A stretch of DNA of 64,000 nucleotides from an uncultured Chloroflexales bacterium. Its GTDB lineage: Bacteria > Chloroflexota > Chloroflexia > Chloroflexales > Chloroflexaceae. The stretch covers positions 62,001 to 126,000 of the forward strand of contig CALGUG010000029.1 of the NCBI GenBank assembly GCA_937902315.1, given 5' to 3'. This document shows positions 18,680 through 26,865 of the stretch, in pieces. A program made the position numbers and the translations under genes. The stretch's first letter is position 1; each line of letters begins with the position of its first letter. The notes under the pieces are model-generated. The model had not been told where the DNA came from. It was given only the letters and a program-made list of their open reading frames with translations, and made no database searches.

Positions 18680-19981
18680 TTAGGCTTCGTCGTCGAAGTC
18701 AGCGAATGCTTCGCGGCTGGTCGGGATGAAGTAGCCAACGGTGCGGCGATTTTCGCTTAGATAGGTACGAGCGACGCGTTGCACATCGTCGATCGTAACG
18801 TTTTGGAACTCATCGAGCAGGCTCTCGTGGCGTTTGTAGCTGTCGAGCACCTCCCACATACCAAGCTGCATAGCTTGGTTGGTCACGCTTTCGCCGCTGT
18901 AGGCGACTTGTGCACGCACCTGCTTGATGACTTTGTTCAGCTCGGCTTGGCTGATCCCTTCCTCTTGCACCGTTTCGATCACCTTCAAAAAGCCCTCTTC
19001 GACTTCGGCGGCTGTGTGACCATCGTGAACGGTCGCGTCGAAGCTGAAGAGGAAGGGATCGCGGGTTGGGCCGTAGGAGCTGCTGGCCGAGCTTGCCAGT
19101 TGGCTTTCGACCATGGCTTTGTAGATGCGGGCCGAGCGGTTGGTTTGGGAACCGCCAAACATACCGAGCGATTTGGCTCCGCTCAAGACAGCGTCGAGCA
19201 CAAAGAGCGGCGCGAAGTCAGGGCTGCGCGAATCGGGAGCAAGGTAAGCGATCTGGACGTATTCGGCTGGCCCGGGGCGACGAATCACAACGCGTCGTTC
19301 GCCTTGCGGTTCGGGTTCGACGGCACGAAACTGCGGCAATGGCAGGCCGACCGGCAGGTTGCCGAAGTAGTGCTCGATTTTTTTGAGCATCTTATCGCTG
19401 TCGAAGTCGCCAGCCAGTACCAGAACCGCGTTGTTGGGCATATAGTAGGTCTGGTAGTAGGTGTAGAGTTCGTCGCGAGTGATGGCGAGCAGGTCGCTCT
19501 TGTAGCCGATCACAGGGTGATGGTAAGGATGGACAGTGAAAGCCGCAGCAGTCACGGCTTCGCTCAGCCACGTTTCGGGGTAGTTGGCGTAGCCATCAAG
19601 CTCCGAAAGGATGACGGTGCGCTCGCTTTCGACCTCTTGTTCTTCAAAGAGGGCGTTGACCATACGATCCGACTCGATCTGCAAGCCAAGCTCGATCCGA
19701 TCGGCGGGCAGGGTTTCGAAATAGGCGGTGTAGTCGATCCACGTAAAGCCGTTGAACGTGCCGCCGTTGCGCGCAATAACGCGGTCGAGTTCGCCTTTGG
19801 GCATAGAGGGCGTACCCTTGAACAGCATATGTTCAACCCAATGGCTGATGCCGGTGATACCGCTCGATTCGTTGCGCGAACCGACGCGATACCAAACCCA
19901 AGAGGTCGCTACAGGAGCAGCATGTTGTTCGTGCAAAAGCACAAGCATCCCATTTGGAAGCGTATGCGCGGTTGTGGTCAT
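18680..19981 (-). CDS. M16-family zinc metallopeptidase, catalytic subunit
   Basis: About 433 residues from the ATG at 19981 (AAGGAA about 11 nt upstream). Longer in-frame starts to 20230 add a basic, non-conserved extension without ribosome sites. The inverted zinc motif HWVEHMLFKG gives H47, E50 and H51, with the third ligand in VESERTVILSELDGY, as in processing peptidases and insulinases. The second half carries PNNAVLVLAGDFDSDKMLKKIEHYFG, the non-catalytic domain hallmark. No signal peptide is seen at this start, so a cytoplasmic or peripheral location is inferred. It is first in a two-gene operon with the motif-less partner. Confidence 0.92.
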   Translation of the reverse strand: MTTTAHTLPNGMLVLLHEQHAAPVATSWVWYRVGSRNESSGITGISHWVEHMLFKGTPSMPKGELDRVIARNGGTFNGFTWIDYTAYFETLPADRIELGLQIESDRMVNALFEEQEVESERTVILSELDGYANYPETWLSEAVTAAAFTVHPYHHPVIGYKSDLLAITRDELYTYYQTYYMPNNAVLVLAGDFDSDKMLKKIEHYFGNLPVGLPLPQFRAVEPEPQGERRVVIRRPGPAEYVQIAYLAPDSRSPDFAPLFVLDAVLSGAKSLGMFGGSQTNRSARIYKAMVESQLASSASSSYGPTRDPFLFSFDATVHDGHTAAEVEEGFLKVIETVQEEGISQAELNKVIKQVRAQVAYSGESVTNQAMQLGMWEVLDSYKRHESLLDEFQNVTIDDVQRVARTYLSENRRTVGYFIPTSREAFADFDDEA

Positions 19982-20509
19982 AACAGTTCTGTTCCTTACT
20001 ATCCTTACATTCTTGGCGCTCATGATACCACGCCTATTTCTGCTCTGCCGACTTTCCTCTGGTTGAAATAACTTGGCCGCCTCGTCCGATTCAAATAGCT
20101 CCTTGTGAGCGCGAGTAACCTCCTTTAACTTGAGCCGCTTTAAGCTGTAATTGCGAAATCCACTGGGCAACTTTCGCGCTCTAGCAATTTGCAAAATTAG
20201 AGGGCCATGGTATGGTATGCTTCTAAACATAAAGCTAGCGCAAAAGTGTCCTCTTTTTAGAGATCTGCTCTTCCTTCGCTATGTCGAGCAACCATGCTGC
20301 CACCTTCTTGAACCTCCGAGCAGAATCTCACGCTAGCGACGGAGTGTAGCTAAAGATGCTCATCGTTTTCGAAGAGACAGAACTTCTTCGCTAGTTAGGG
20401 TCTTATCTCGCAACCTGAGAAGGTCTTCCATTATTGTTAAGGTATGGCTGATCTTGCTAGTGCGATGATGTCTGTCAACGTTTGATTCTCGTATTTAAGG
20501 AGTCCTCCA
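19982..20509. other. Divergent intergenic region, no gene supported
   Basis: 528 bp between the catalytic M16 gene (-) and the PF04020 membrane protein gene (+). Open frames crossing it on either strand have no ribosome site or recognisable protein. It must hold both divergent promoters, but I cannot point to convincing hexamers. Confidence 0.4.
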
Positions 20510-20965
20510 ATGATGGAAGCACCTCCACAATTGACACGCGTCCAACAGATTCAGCGTCTTATATTGCGATGGTTAATTGGTTCATTAGCTATTTTTGCTG
20601 CGATCTATGTGGTGCCGGGCATCTATTTTAGTGGGCCGGGCTGGCAGATCGGCATTGTGGCGCTGATATTTGGCCTTATCAACGCGCTTGTACGTCCACT
20701 CCTGTTGTTTATCACCTGTCCTTTGGTGATTCTGACGCTTGGAATGTTTAGCTTGATCTTGAACGCACTTTTGCTCGGTATGACCTCTGCCTTGGCTCAG
20801 AGCCTCGGGATTAACTTTACGGTCGATGGTTTCTGGGCGGCGTTCTTTGGCGGTCTTGTGATCTCGATTGTATCGATCGCATTGCAGGCGCTAGCTGGGG
20901 ATACACCGGTGCGGATACAAGTCTGGCGTGGTAATGGTCCTGATCAACAGGGGCCGAGATCGTAA
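20510..20965 (+). CDS. PF04020 (phage holin 4_2/YvlD-like) membrane protein
   Basis: 151 residues with four predicted transmembrane helices at about 20-40, 46-62, 66-88 and 105-127. The signature GLINALVRPLLLFITCPLVILTLGMFSLILNALLL is diagnostic of the YvlD/PF04020 family. Despite the 'phage holin' name, these are widespread chromosomal envelope proteins of unclear role; no phage gene is nearby. AGGAG lies 7 nt before the first of two adjacent ATGs. The penicillin acylase gene starts 36 bp downstream, so the two may be co-transcribed. Confidence 0.9.
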   Translation: MMEAPPQLTRVQQIQRLILRWLIGSLAIFAAIYVVPGIYFSGPGWQIGIVALIFGLINALVRPLLLFITCPLVILTLGMFSLILNALLLGMTSALAQSLGINFTVDGFWAAFFGGLVISIVSIALQALAGDTPVRIQVWRGNGPDQQGPRS

Positions 20966-21001
20966 TTTTTCTAGTTTGATAGGCAACCGTCGAGCATAAT
21001 T

Positions 21002-23455
21002 ATGAGCAAAATTACTCAAGCGGGGCGTATTGCGAGCCTTTTTGTAGGTGCTGTAGCTGGTATAGCAGGTCTGGGCGCGTTGGTGGCATTGAAACGACCG
21101 TTGCCCAAAACGAGTGGCAATCTCAAGCTGGCGGGTCTGCATGGGCGCGTTCAGGTTTTGCGCGATCGTTGGGGCGTGCCGCACATCTATGCGGGCGATA
21201 ACCACGATCTGTTTATGGCTCAGGGCTATGTGCATGCCCAAGATCGTCTCTGGCAGATGGAGATTCACCGCCGAACTGGCCACGGCCAGCTTGCCGAACT
21301 GTTCGGCCCGATCGCACTGACCTCAGATCGGTTTATTCGCGTGCTCGGCTTCAGTCGGGTCGCGCGCCAAGAGGCCGAACTGCTCGATCCCGAGACGCGC
21401 TCGATTCTCGAAGCCTATGTCGCGGGCGTAAACGCCTTTATCGAGCAGAATAGCCATAAGCTGCCGCTTGAGTTTACGCTGTTGCGCCATAAACCGCGCC
21501 CTTGGGATCTGAGCGACGTGCTGGTCTGGAGCAAGATTATGGCGCTCAATCTCTCGGAGAATTGGAGCAGCGAGGTTTTGCGTGCCCAACTAGTGGCGGC
21601 GCTCGGGCCGGAGCGAGCCGGAGCGCTTGAGCCAAACTATCCCGATGATCTGCCGCTCAGTGTGCCGGAGGGTGCCTACTACAGCGTAAAACTGGCCGAA
21701 GATGCGCTACGCATGGCGCGTGAGGCGGTCAGCTTTACGGGCGAGAGCGGCATGGGCCAAGGCAGCAACGCTTGGGTGGTCGGTGGCCAACGCAGCACAA
21801 CGGGTCGGCCGCTGCTGGCCAACGATCCCCACCTTGCGATCTCGATGCCGTCGCTGTGGTACGAAGTACACCTTGAAGGCGGCGACTACGCCGTGAGCGG
21901 CGCCAGCCTGCCTGGCCTGCCCTGCATTGTGATCGGGCACAACGCGCGCATCGCTTGGGGCGTCACCAACGCTATGACCGATGTGCAAGATCTGTTTATC
22001 GAGCGCTTTGATCCTAACGATCCGCTGCGCTACGAGTATCAGGGCGAATGGCTGCGCGCCGAACTGGTGCGCGAAACGATCGAGGTCAAAGGCCAGAGCG
22101 AGCCGTACATCGAAGAGGTGCGCATCACGCGCCACGGGCCGATCATCTCGACTTTGGTGGCGGGCGAGACCCAACAAGCGGCCCTCGCGCAGCGCGCTTC
22201 TGAGCTGGGCGCCGAAGGATCGCTGGCTTTGGCGATGCGCTGGACGGCGCTCGAACCGAGCACGATCTTGCGTTCGGCGGTCTATTTGAACAAAGCGCGC
22301 AGTTGGGAAGAGTTTCGCGCCGCGCTGGCCGATTGGAATGTGCCGCCCCAGAACTTCGTCTATGCCGATGTCGACGGCCACTTCGGCTATGCCCTGGCGG
22401 GCGCGATCCCGATCCGCAAGCAGGGTGATGGCCGTCTGCCAGTGCCGGGTTGGACGGGCGACTACGAGTGGCAGGGCTATATCCCCGCTGACGAGCTGCC
22501 CAGCGTCTTTGACCCCGAGATCGGCTATGCTGTGACGGCCAACAACCGCATCGCTGGTCCGAGCTACCCCTACCATCTCAGCAGCGATTGGTTGAACGGC
22601 TACCGCGCCGCTCGTATCCGCGAGCTGCTGGAAGCCAAGGATCGCCACGACCCCGAGAGCTTCGCACGTATCCATCAAGACTTGCTTAGCCTGCCGGGCT
22701 TGGCCTTTATCGAGCTGACCCCGCGCCTGCGCGCCGAAAGTCCTATAGAGCGGGCCGCCCGCGATGCTCTCAGCAAGTGGGACGGTGTGTTGAGCGCCGA
22801 GAGCGTGGGCGGTACGCTCTATGCCACTCTGCGCTATCATCTGCAGGTCTGCGCCATGCCCGAAGTGGGCAAGCCGAGCGAAACAGTGATCGGTTTGGGC
22901 ACCTTCGCGGTGCTGCCCAGCACCATGTACCTCGAGCGCGCTCTGCCCGACATCTTAGAGCGCATCAAGCGCAACGACGATGCTTGGTTGGGCGAAGGAC
23001 GCACTTGGCAGCAGGTGCTCGACGAAGCGTGGCAGCTCACCATCCGCGAGTTGGAAGACCAGCTCGGCTCAGATGTGAGCCACTGGCGCTACGGTCGCAT
23101 TCATAGCCTGACTTTGCGCCACGTTTTGGGTTCTGTGCCAGCGCTTGCTCCGGTTTTTAACCGTGGCCCTTGGCCTACCGGCGGCGATGTCGACACGGTC
23201 TGTATGGGCAACCAGCACCGCGATACAGCCGCAGGCCCGGTCTATGTCGCGCCTTCCTACCGCCAGATCTGCGACACTGCCGACTGGGACAACAGCCGTT
23301 CGATCATCCCTTCGGGCCAGAGCGGCCAGCCCGGCAGCCGCCACTACAACGATCAGTCTCAGGCTTGGCGCGAAGGCGCTTACCACCCTATGCTCTGGAG
23401 CCGCAACGCTATCGAAAATGCCACCGTTTCAGTGCTCAACCTCGATCCTCAATAG
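21002..23455 (+). CDS. Penicillin acylase-family amidase (Ntn hydrolase)
   Basis: 817 residues. The N-terminus is hydrophobic (residues 8-30, a likely signal or anchor), consistent with export before self-cleavage. The alpha-chain motif RDRWGVPHIYAGDNHDLFMAQGYVHAQDRLWQMEIHRR is typical of the family. The autoproteolytic site is GMGQGSNAW with catalytic Ser255 becoming the beta-chain N-terminus, followed by LLANDPHLAISMPSLWYEVHLEG and the GVTNAMTDVQDLF region. These enzymes hydrolyse amide bonds in beta-lactams, N-acyl-homoserine lactones or other acylated amines; which applies here cannot be told. The ribosome site is weak. A strong terminator follows the stop. Confidence 0.93.
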   Translation: MSKITQAGRIASLFVGAVAGIAGLGALVALKRPLPKTSGNLKLAGLHGRVQVLRDRWGVPHIYAGDNHDLFMAQGYVHAQDRLWQMEIHRRTGHGQLAELFGPIALTSDRFIRVLGFSRVARQEAELLDPETRSILEAYVAGVNAFIEQNSHKLPLEFTLLRHKPRPWDLSDVLVWSKIMALNLSENWSSEVLRAQLVAALGPERAGALEPNYPDDLPLSVPEGAYYSVKLAEDALRMAREAVSFTGESGMGQGSNAWVVGGQRSTTGRPLLANDPHLAISMPSLWYEVHLEGGDYAVSGASLPGLPCIVIGHNARIAWGVTNAMTDVQDLFIERFDPNDPLRYEYQGEWLRAELVRETIEVKGQSEPYIEEVRITRHGPIISTLVAGETQQAALAQRASELGAEGSLALAMRWTALEPSTILRSAVYLNKARSWEEFRAALADWNVPPQNFVYADVDGHFGYALAGAIPIRKQGDGRLPVPGWTGDYEWQGYIPADELPSVFDPEIGYAVTANNRIAGPSYPYHLSSDWLNGYRAARIRELLEAKDRHDPESFARIHQDLLSLPGLAFIELTPRLRAESPIERAARDALSKWDGVLSAESVGGTLYATLRYHLQVCAMPEVGKPSETVIGLGTFAVLPSTMYLERALPDILERIKRNDDAWLGEGRTWQQVLDEAWQLTIRELEDQLGSDVSHWRYGRIHSLTLRHVLGSVPALAPVFNRGPWPTGGDVDTVCMGNQHRDTAAGPVYVAPSYRQICDTADWDNSRSIIPSGQSGQPGSRHYNDQSQAWREGAYHPMLWSRNAIENATVSVLNLDPQ

Positions 23456-23476
23456 GCCTCAGTAGCCTACTTGCCG

Positions 23477-23519
23477 AAAAGCCGAAGCACCTCACCAATA
23501 GGTAGCTTCGGCTTTTTTT
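23477..23519 (+). terminator. Rho-independent terminator after penicillin acylase
   Basis: AAAAGCCGAAGC (23477-23488) pairs with GCTTCGGCTTTT, with CCT/AGG extending inward, followed by a T-run. It lies 21 nt after the stop at 23455. Confidence 0.9.
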
Positions 23520-23600
23520 GGTGTATACCCAATCGAATCTGCCGCCATTGCGCCGTTTCGCATTGGCGGAAAGACCCTTAGCATCAAAGCGGCTTCTAGC

Positions 23601-23618
23601 GCGTCCGCCTACGGCTAT
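23601..23618 (-). repeat. Interspersed repeat, copy 4 core
   Basis: Core CGCGTCCGCCTACGGCTA. The arm on its left includes gcggcttctag, shared in part with copies 9 and 10. It is the left half of an inverted pair with copy 5, with 145 bp between the cores. Confidence 0.88.
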
Positions 23619-23763
23619 CAAGTCGTTTTCCTCCCATTCGTGGCTGCGCGCTCGTCGCTGCCTTCGCTGCGACCTGTTCGCTGCCTCTCAGTGTGAAGGC
23701 CGAAGTCAACAATGCTGCGCTTTGCCGCAGGCGAATCGCCCGTGTGAATGGGCGAGATGTTGG

Positions 23764-23830
23764 TAGCCGTAGGCGGACGCGCCAAGGAACGCATGGAAGG
23801 ACGAGACTTCTCCGCTAGAGCGCTAAATGC
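23764..23830 (+). repeat. Interspersed repeat, copy 5 (core 23764-23781)
   Basis: Core TAGCCGTAGGCGGACGCG followed by CCAAGGAACGCATGGAAGG and, farther out, ccgctagagcgctaaa. That outer arm is shared with copies 7 and 8. It is the right half of a pair with copy 4. The interval holds tttgccgcaggcgaat, a motif also found between copies 1 and 2. Confidence 0.88.
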
Positions 23831-24272
23831 AGCAAGCATCAAAAGCAGCTTTTTGCTCTCTGGAAGAGCAAAAAGAGCGAATACGCGCTTCAAGCTGCTC
23901 GCTTGGAGTGCGGATTAGGCTGCGCAGGCCTAAATTGACTGTAACAAATTGCAAACGCTTTTGAGCTAAAACACTTGCATACTTGACCTAAAATGCGCGA
24001 AAATAGCAGTAATACTCAGGCTACAAAGCAGTAGAGAACATGCAGGTTGAGAGGCTTTGATCTGGTTTGGCACGCCTAGCGCTAGCGCAGCACAGAGTGC
24101 TTGAATCAGCGATAGCTCTTGTTCGTATCAGCCGAATCGTGTACAATGGCCCAGGCTTTGCCTCGTATCATAATCGGCTTCCAGCGCTTGCAGAAGCTAT
24201 GCGAAGTCGGTTTCAACCAATAAGACGCTCTTTCTTCCTAGATTGCCAGCGCAGAAGCGCCAGAGAGGTGCG
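23831..24272. other. Intergenic region before the Agl23-like genes
   Basis: No protein gene is supported. A hairpin, CTTTTTGCTCT paired with AGAGCAAAAAG, lies near 23851-23878 and may be a terminator for minus-strand readthrough. The rest shows no clear structure. Confidence 0.4.
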
Positions 24273-26771
24273 ATGTCCACTATTGACCTAATATTGCCGA
24301 AGCGAACTCAACACGATCAACGATCTGTTTCAGAGTTTGAGTCTGCGCGTAGCGGCCTGTTACTCACAGTCGAAACTCTGCTCTATATCGTGATCGGAAT
24401 TGCATCTGCTATTCTGCATGTGTGGGGCCTAGGTGATCGCGCGCTCCATCACGACGAAACGCTGCACGCTGTCTATTCGTGGTACGTCTATCAAGGGCGG
24501 GGCTATATGCACGACCCGCTGTTGCACGGGCCGCTGCTCTACCATATCGGCGCCCTGATCTACACCCTGTTTGGCGATAACGATACAACAGCCCGTCTAG
24601 GAGTAGCCATATTCGGCACGGTTTTGACCGTAACGCCCTTCTTTTTGCGGCGCGAATTGGGGCGAATCGGCGCACTCGCTACCTCTTTCTACCTCTTGCT
24701 GTCGCCAAGCGTGCTCTATATGGGCCGTTTTGTGCGCCACGACATGTACTCGCTCTTATTCGAGATGCTGGTTGTGATCGGCATCATTCGTTATATGCGC
24801 TCGCATCAAGCCCGCTGGCTCTATCTGATCGCCGCCTCGTATGGCTTGATGATGGTCAATCAAGAGACCAGTTATCTCTTTCTGTTGATCATAGGCGCCG
24901 CTATCGTTGCTCCTCTGATGTGGCGCGTCTGGAAGCCGGGCTTTGTGCTGTTAGGCATTACGGGTTTTCTAGTAGCGTGGCTGGTGTTTGTATTGCCCGG
25001 CAAACCGCAGTGGCAGGGCGAAAACAATGCCGTGCGCGATGCCAACGGTCAGATTGTGGTCAGCAAACCCGGCCCGATCTTTGGCTGGGGGCCGCTCGAA
25101 ACCAGCGACAACAACTATGCCCTGCGCATTCGCAACCGCGCCGACAACGATGGAGGCCGTTCGCTGTTTGCCAATATCGGCCTCTACTTCGGTGATCTCT
25201 GGACCTTTTTCAAACACCCGAGCATTCTCTTGGCGATGGCGGTGCTGATTGTCGCGCTGGTGGTGCTGATCTGGAGCATCTGGTTCCGCCGCAACAAAGA
25301 CAACTTGACGCCCTGGCAGATCGCGGTTCAGCAGAACGATGATCCGGTGTTGCAGGCGGCCGCCAGCTTGGGCAATAAACGCATGGTGTTGATCGCGCTC
25401 GCGATCTTTGCAACCATCTATGTCGTCTTCTTCACGGGCTTCTTCACCAACCTGCTGGGCATTATCACGGGCACAACCGGCTCGCTGCTCTACTGGCTGG
25501 GTCAGCACGAGGTCAAGCGCGGTGGCCAGCCTGGGCACTACTACTTGGTGCTGTTGGCGGTCTACGAGCCGCTTGTGGTGCTTTTGAGCTTTGTGAGCGC
25601 CTTCTTTATCGGTCGTGGCCTGTGGCAGAATTATCGCGCTGGCAGAGAGCAGAAGCTAGCCGCAAGCCTTGCGAGTGAGCCGCTCAACGGCGAAGAGCTT
25701 GCAGAGCGAGACGATAATCAGGCCGATGTGCCAGTTCGCACGCCGCTGACGGTGCCGATCTTTTTGCTCTGGTGGACGGTCGCTTCCGTGCTGATCTACT
25801 CTTGGGCTGGCGAAAAGATGCCTTGGCTGGTGATCCACTTGGTGCTGCCTATGACTTTGTTGGCAGGATGGGGCTTCGATCGGCTGCTGCACGCTACGAT
25901 CTTGCGCCCGATCGATCAGCCCGAGGGCTTGGCCGGAGTGCCCACCAAAGCCACGATCTGGATCTTGCTGGCTGTGACCTGTGTGGTAAGCGTATTCGCC
26001 TTTATGAAGATGAATACAGCCGTTGCAAACTACTACAGCAATCCCAATCTGCCCGCGATCTACCTCGGCTTGTTTGCGCTCTGTGCGATTTTATTCGCTG
26101 CCATGGTTTACGCCAGCTACGGGCTACGCTGGGGCACTGGAGCCTTGATCATCTGTCTCTGTGCTATGCTCACACTTACGAGCGTGCGCAGCAGCTTCCG
26201 CCTCTCCTTCCTGAGCGGCGATGTGCCCCGCGAGATGATGATCTATACCCAGACCTCGCCCGATGTGCCACGGGTTGTGCGTCGTTTAGAGCAGCTCTCG
26301 ATAGAGCGCTACAACGACCTCAGTATGCCGGTCTCCTACGATAACGAGACGGTTTGGCTCTGGTACTTCCGCAACTTCACCAATGCGCGCAACTCTGGCA
26401 CGACCTTGAGCGGCCCGCCCGACCAGCAGATCGAGGCGGTGGTGATGCTGCAAGAGAATATCGATATGAATCCGCTCAATCGCGAGAATCTGGGCGAGTT
26501 CAAGGTGCAGCGCTACCCCTTGCGTTGGTGGTTCCCCGAAGATCAGATGTATCGTCTCAGCGAGAATTGGCGCGACCAAGATTTCGCGAATGTTTCGTTG
26601 CTGGGGCGTATTTTGCGTAACCCGCTCGATGGCGAAACCATCGCTCAGACTTGGCGCTTCTTTATCTATCGCGAGCCGAACGCGGCGCTTGGATCTTCCG
26701 ACTTTGTGGTGGCGGTGCGCCCCGAATTGGCTGACGATTTCGGCTTCGGCTTTGGTAGCTCTGACCGTTGA
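24273..26771 (+). CDS. Agl23-like (TIGR03663/GT39-type) multipass membrane protein
   Basis: About 832 residues from ATG 24273 (GAGG 5 nt upstream); a TTG 30 nt earlier is less likely. An N-terminal helix (about 32-55) leads into LGDRALHHDETLHAVYSWYVYQGRGYMHDPLLHGPLLYHI, whose acidic His-His-Asp-Glu loop is the hallmark of the GT39/oligosaccharyl-type fold and of the TIGR03663 family named after archaeal flippase-associated Agl23. About a dozen transmembrane helices follow, with a conserved ...LIYSWAGEKMPWLVIHLVLPM loop. The C-terminal ~180 residues are soluble. A role in lipid-linked sugar transfer to envelope glycans or glycoproteins is inferred. A paralogue starts 94 bp downstream. Confidence 0.87.
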   Translation: MSTIDLILPKRTQHDQRSVSEFESARSGLLLTVETLLYIVIGIASAILHVWGLGDRALHHDETLHAVYSWYVYQGRGYMHDPLLHGPLLYHIGALIYTLFGDNDTTARLGVAIFGTVLTVTPFFLRRELGRIGALATSFYLLLSPSVLYMGRFVRHDMYSLLFEMLVVIGIIRYMRSHQARWLYLIAASYGLMMVNQETSYLFLLIIGAAIVAPLMWRVWKPGFVLLGITGFLVAWLVFVLPGKPQWQGENNAVRDANGQIVVSKPGPIFGWGPLETSDNNYALRIRNRADNDGGRSLFANIGLYFGDLWTFFKHPSILLAMAVLIVALVVLIWSIWFRRNKDNLTPWQIAVQQNDDPVLQAAASLGNKRMVLIALAIFATIYVVFFTGFFTNLLGIITGTTGSLLYWLGQHEVKRGGQPGHYYLVLLAVYEPLVVLLSFVSAFFIGRGLWQNYRAGREQKLAASLASEPLNGEELAERDDNQADVPVRTPLTVPIFLLWWTVASVLIYSWAGEKMPWLVIHLVLPMTLLAGWGFDRLLHATILRPIDQPEGLAGVPTKATIWILLAVTCVVSVFAFMKMNTAVANYYSNPNLPAIYLGLFALCAILFAAMVYASYGLRWGTGALIICLCAMLTLTSVRSSFRLSFLSGDVPREMMIYTQTSPDVPRVVRRLEQLSIERYNDLSMPVSYDNETVWLWYFRNFTNARNSGTTLSGPPDQQIEAVVMLQENIDMNPLNRENLGEFKVQRYPLRWWFPEDQMYRLSENWRDQDFANVSLLGRILRNPLDGETIAQTWRFFIYREPNAALGSSDFVVAVRPELADDFGFGFGSSDR

Positions 26772-26865
26772 TGGTGTGAACAGGTAATCAGAAGAGCGTG
26801 TTTTGGATAAATGCGCTGAAGTGACTTGACATTTTGCAAAGTACCTAGCAAGTATCAGGATACCT

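Noticed and set aside
18779..20071. A 430-codon plus-strand frame opposite the catalytic M16 gene
   Set aside because: The minus strand has the HxxEH zinc motif and full M16 architecture; the plus-strand translation resembles no family.
20510..20965. The 'phage holin' label as evidence of a prophage
   Set aside because: The protein belongs to the YvlD-like PF04020 group common on chromosomes, and no lysin, capsid, integrase or other phage gene is nearby.
21707..22840. A 377-codon minus-strand frame opposite penicillin acylase
   Set aside because: Shadow of a well-supported Ntn-hydrolase gene, composition Arg/Ala/Gln/His-rich and without motifs.
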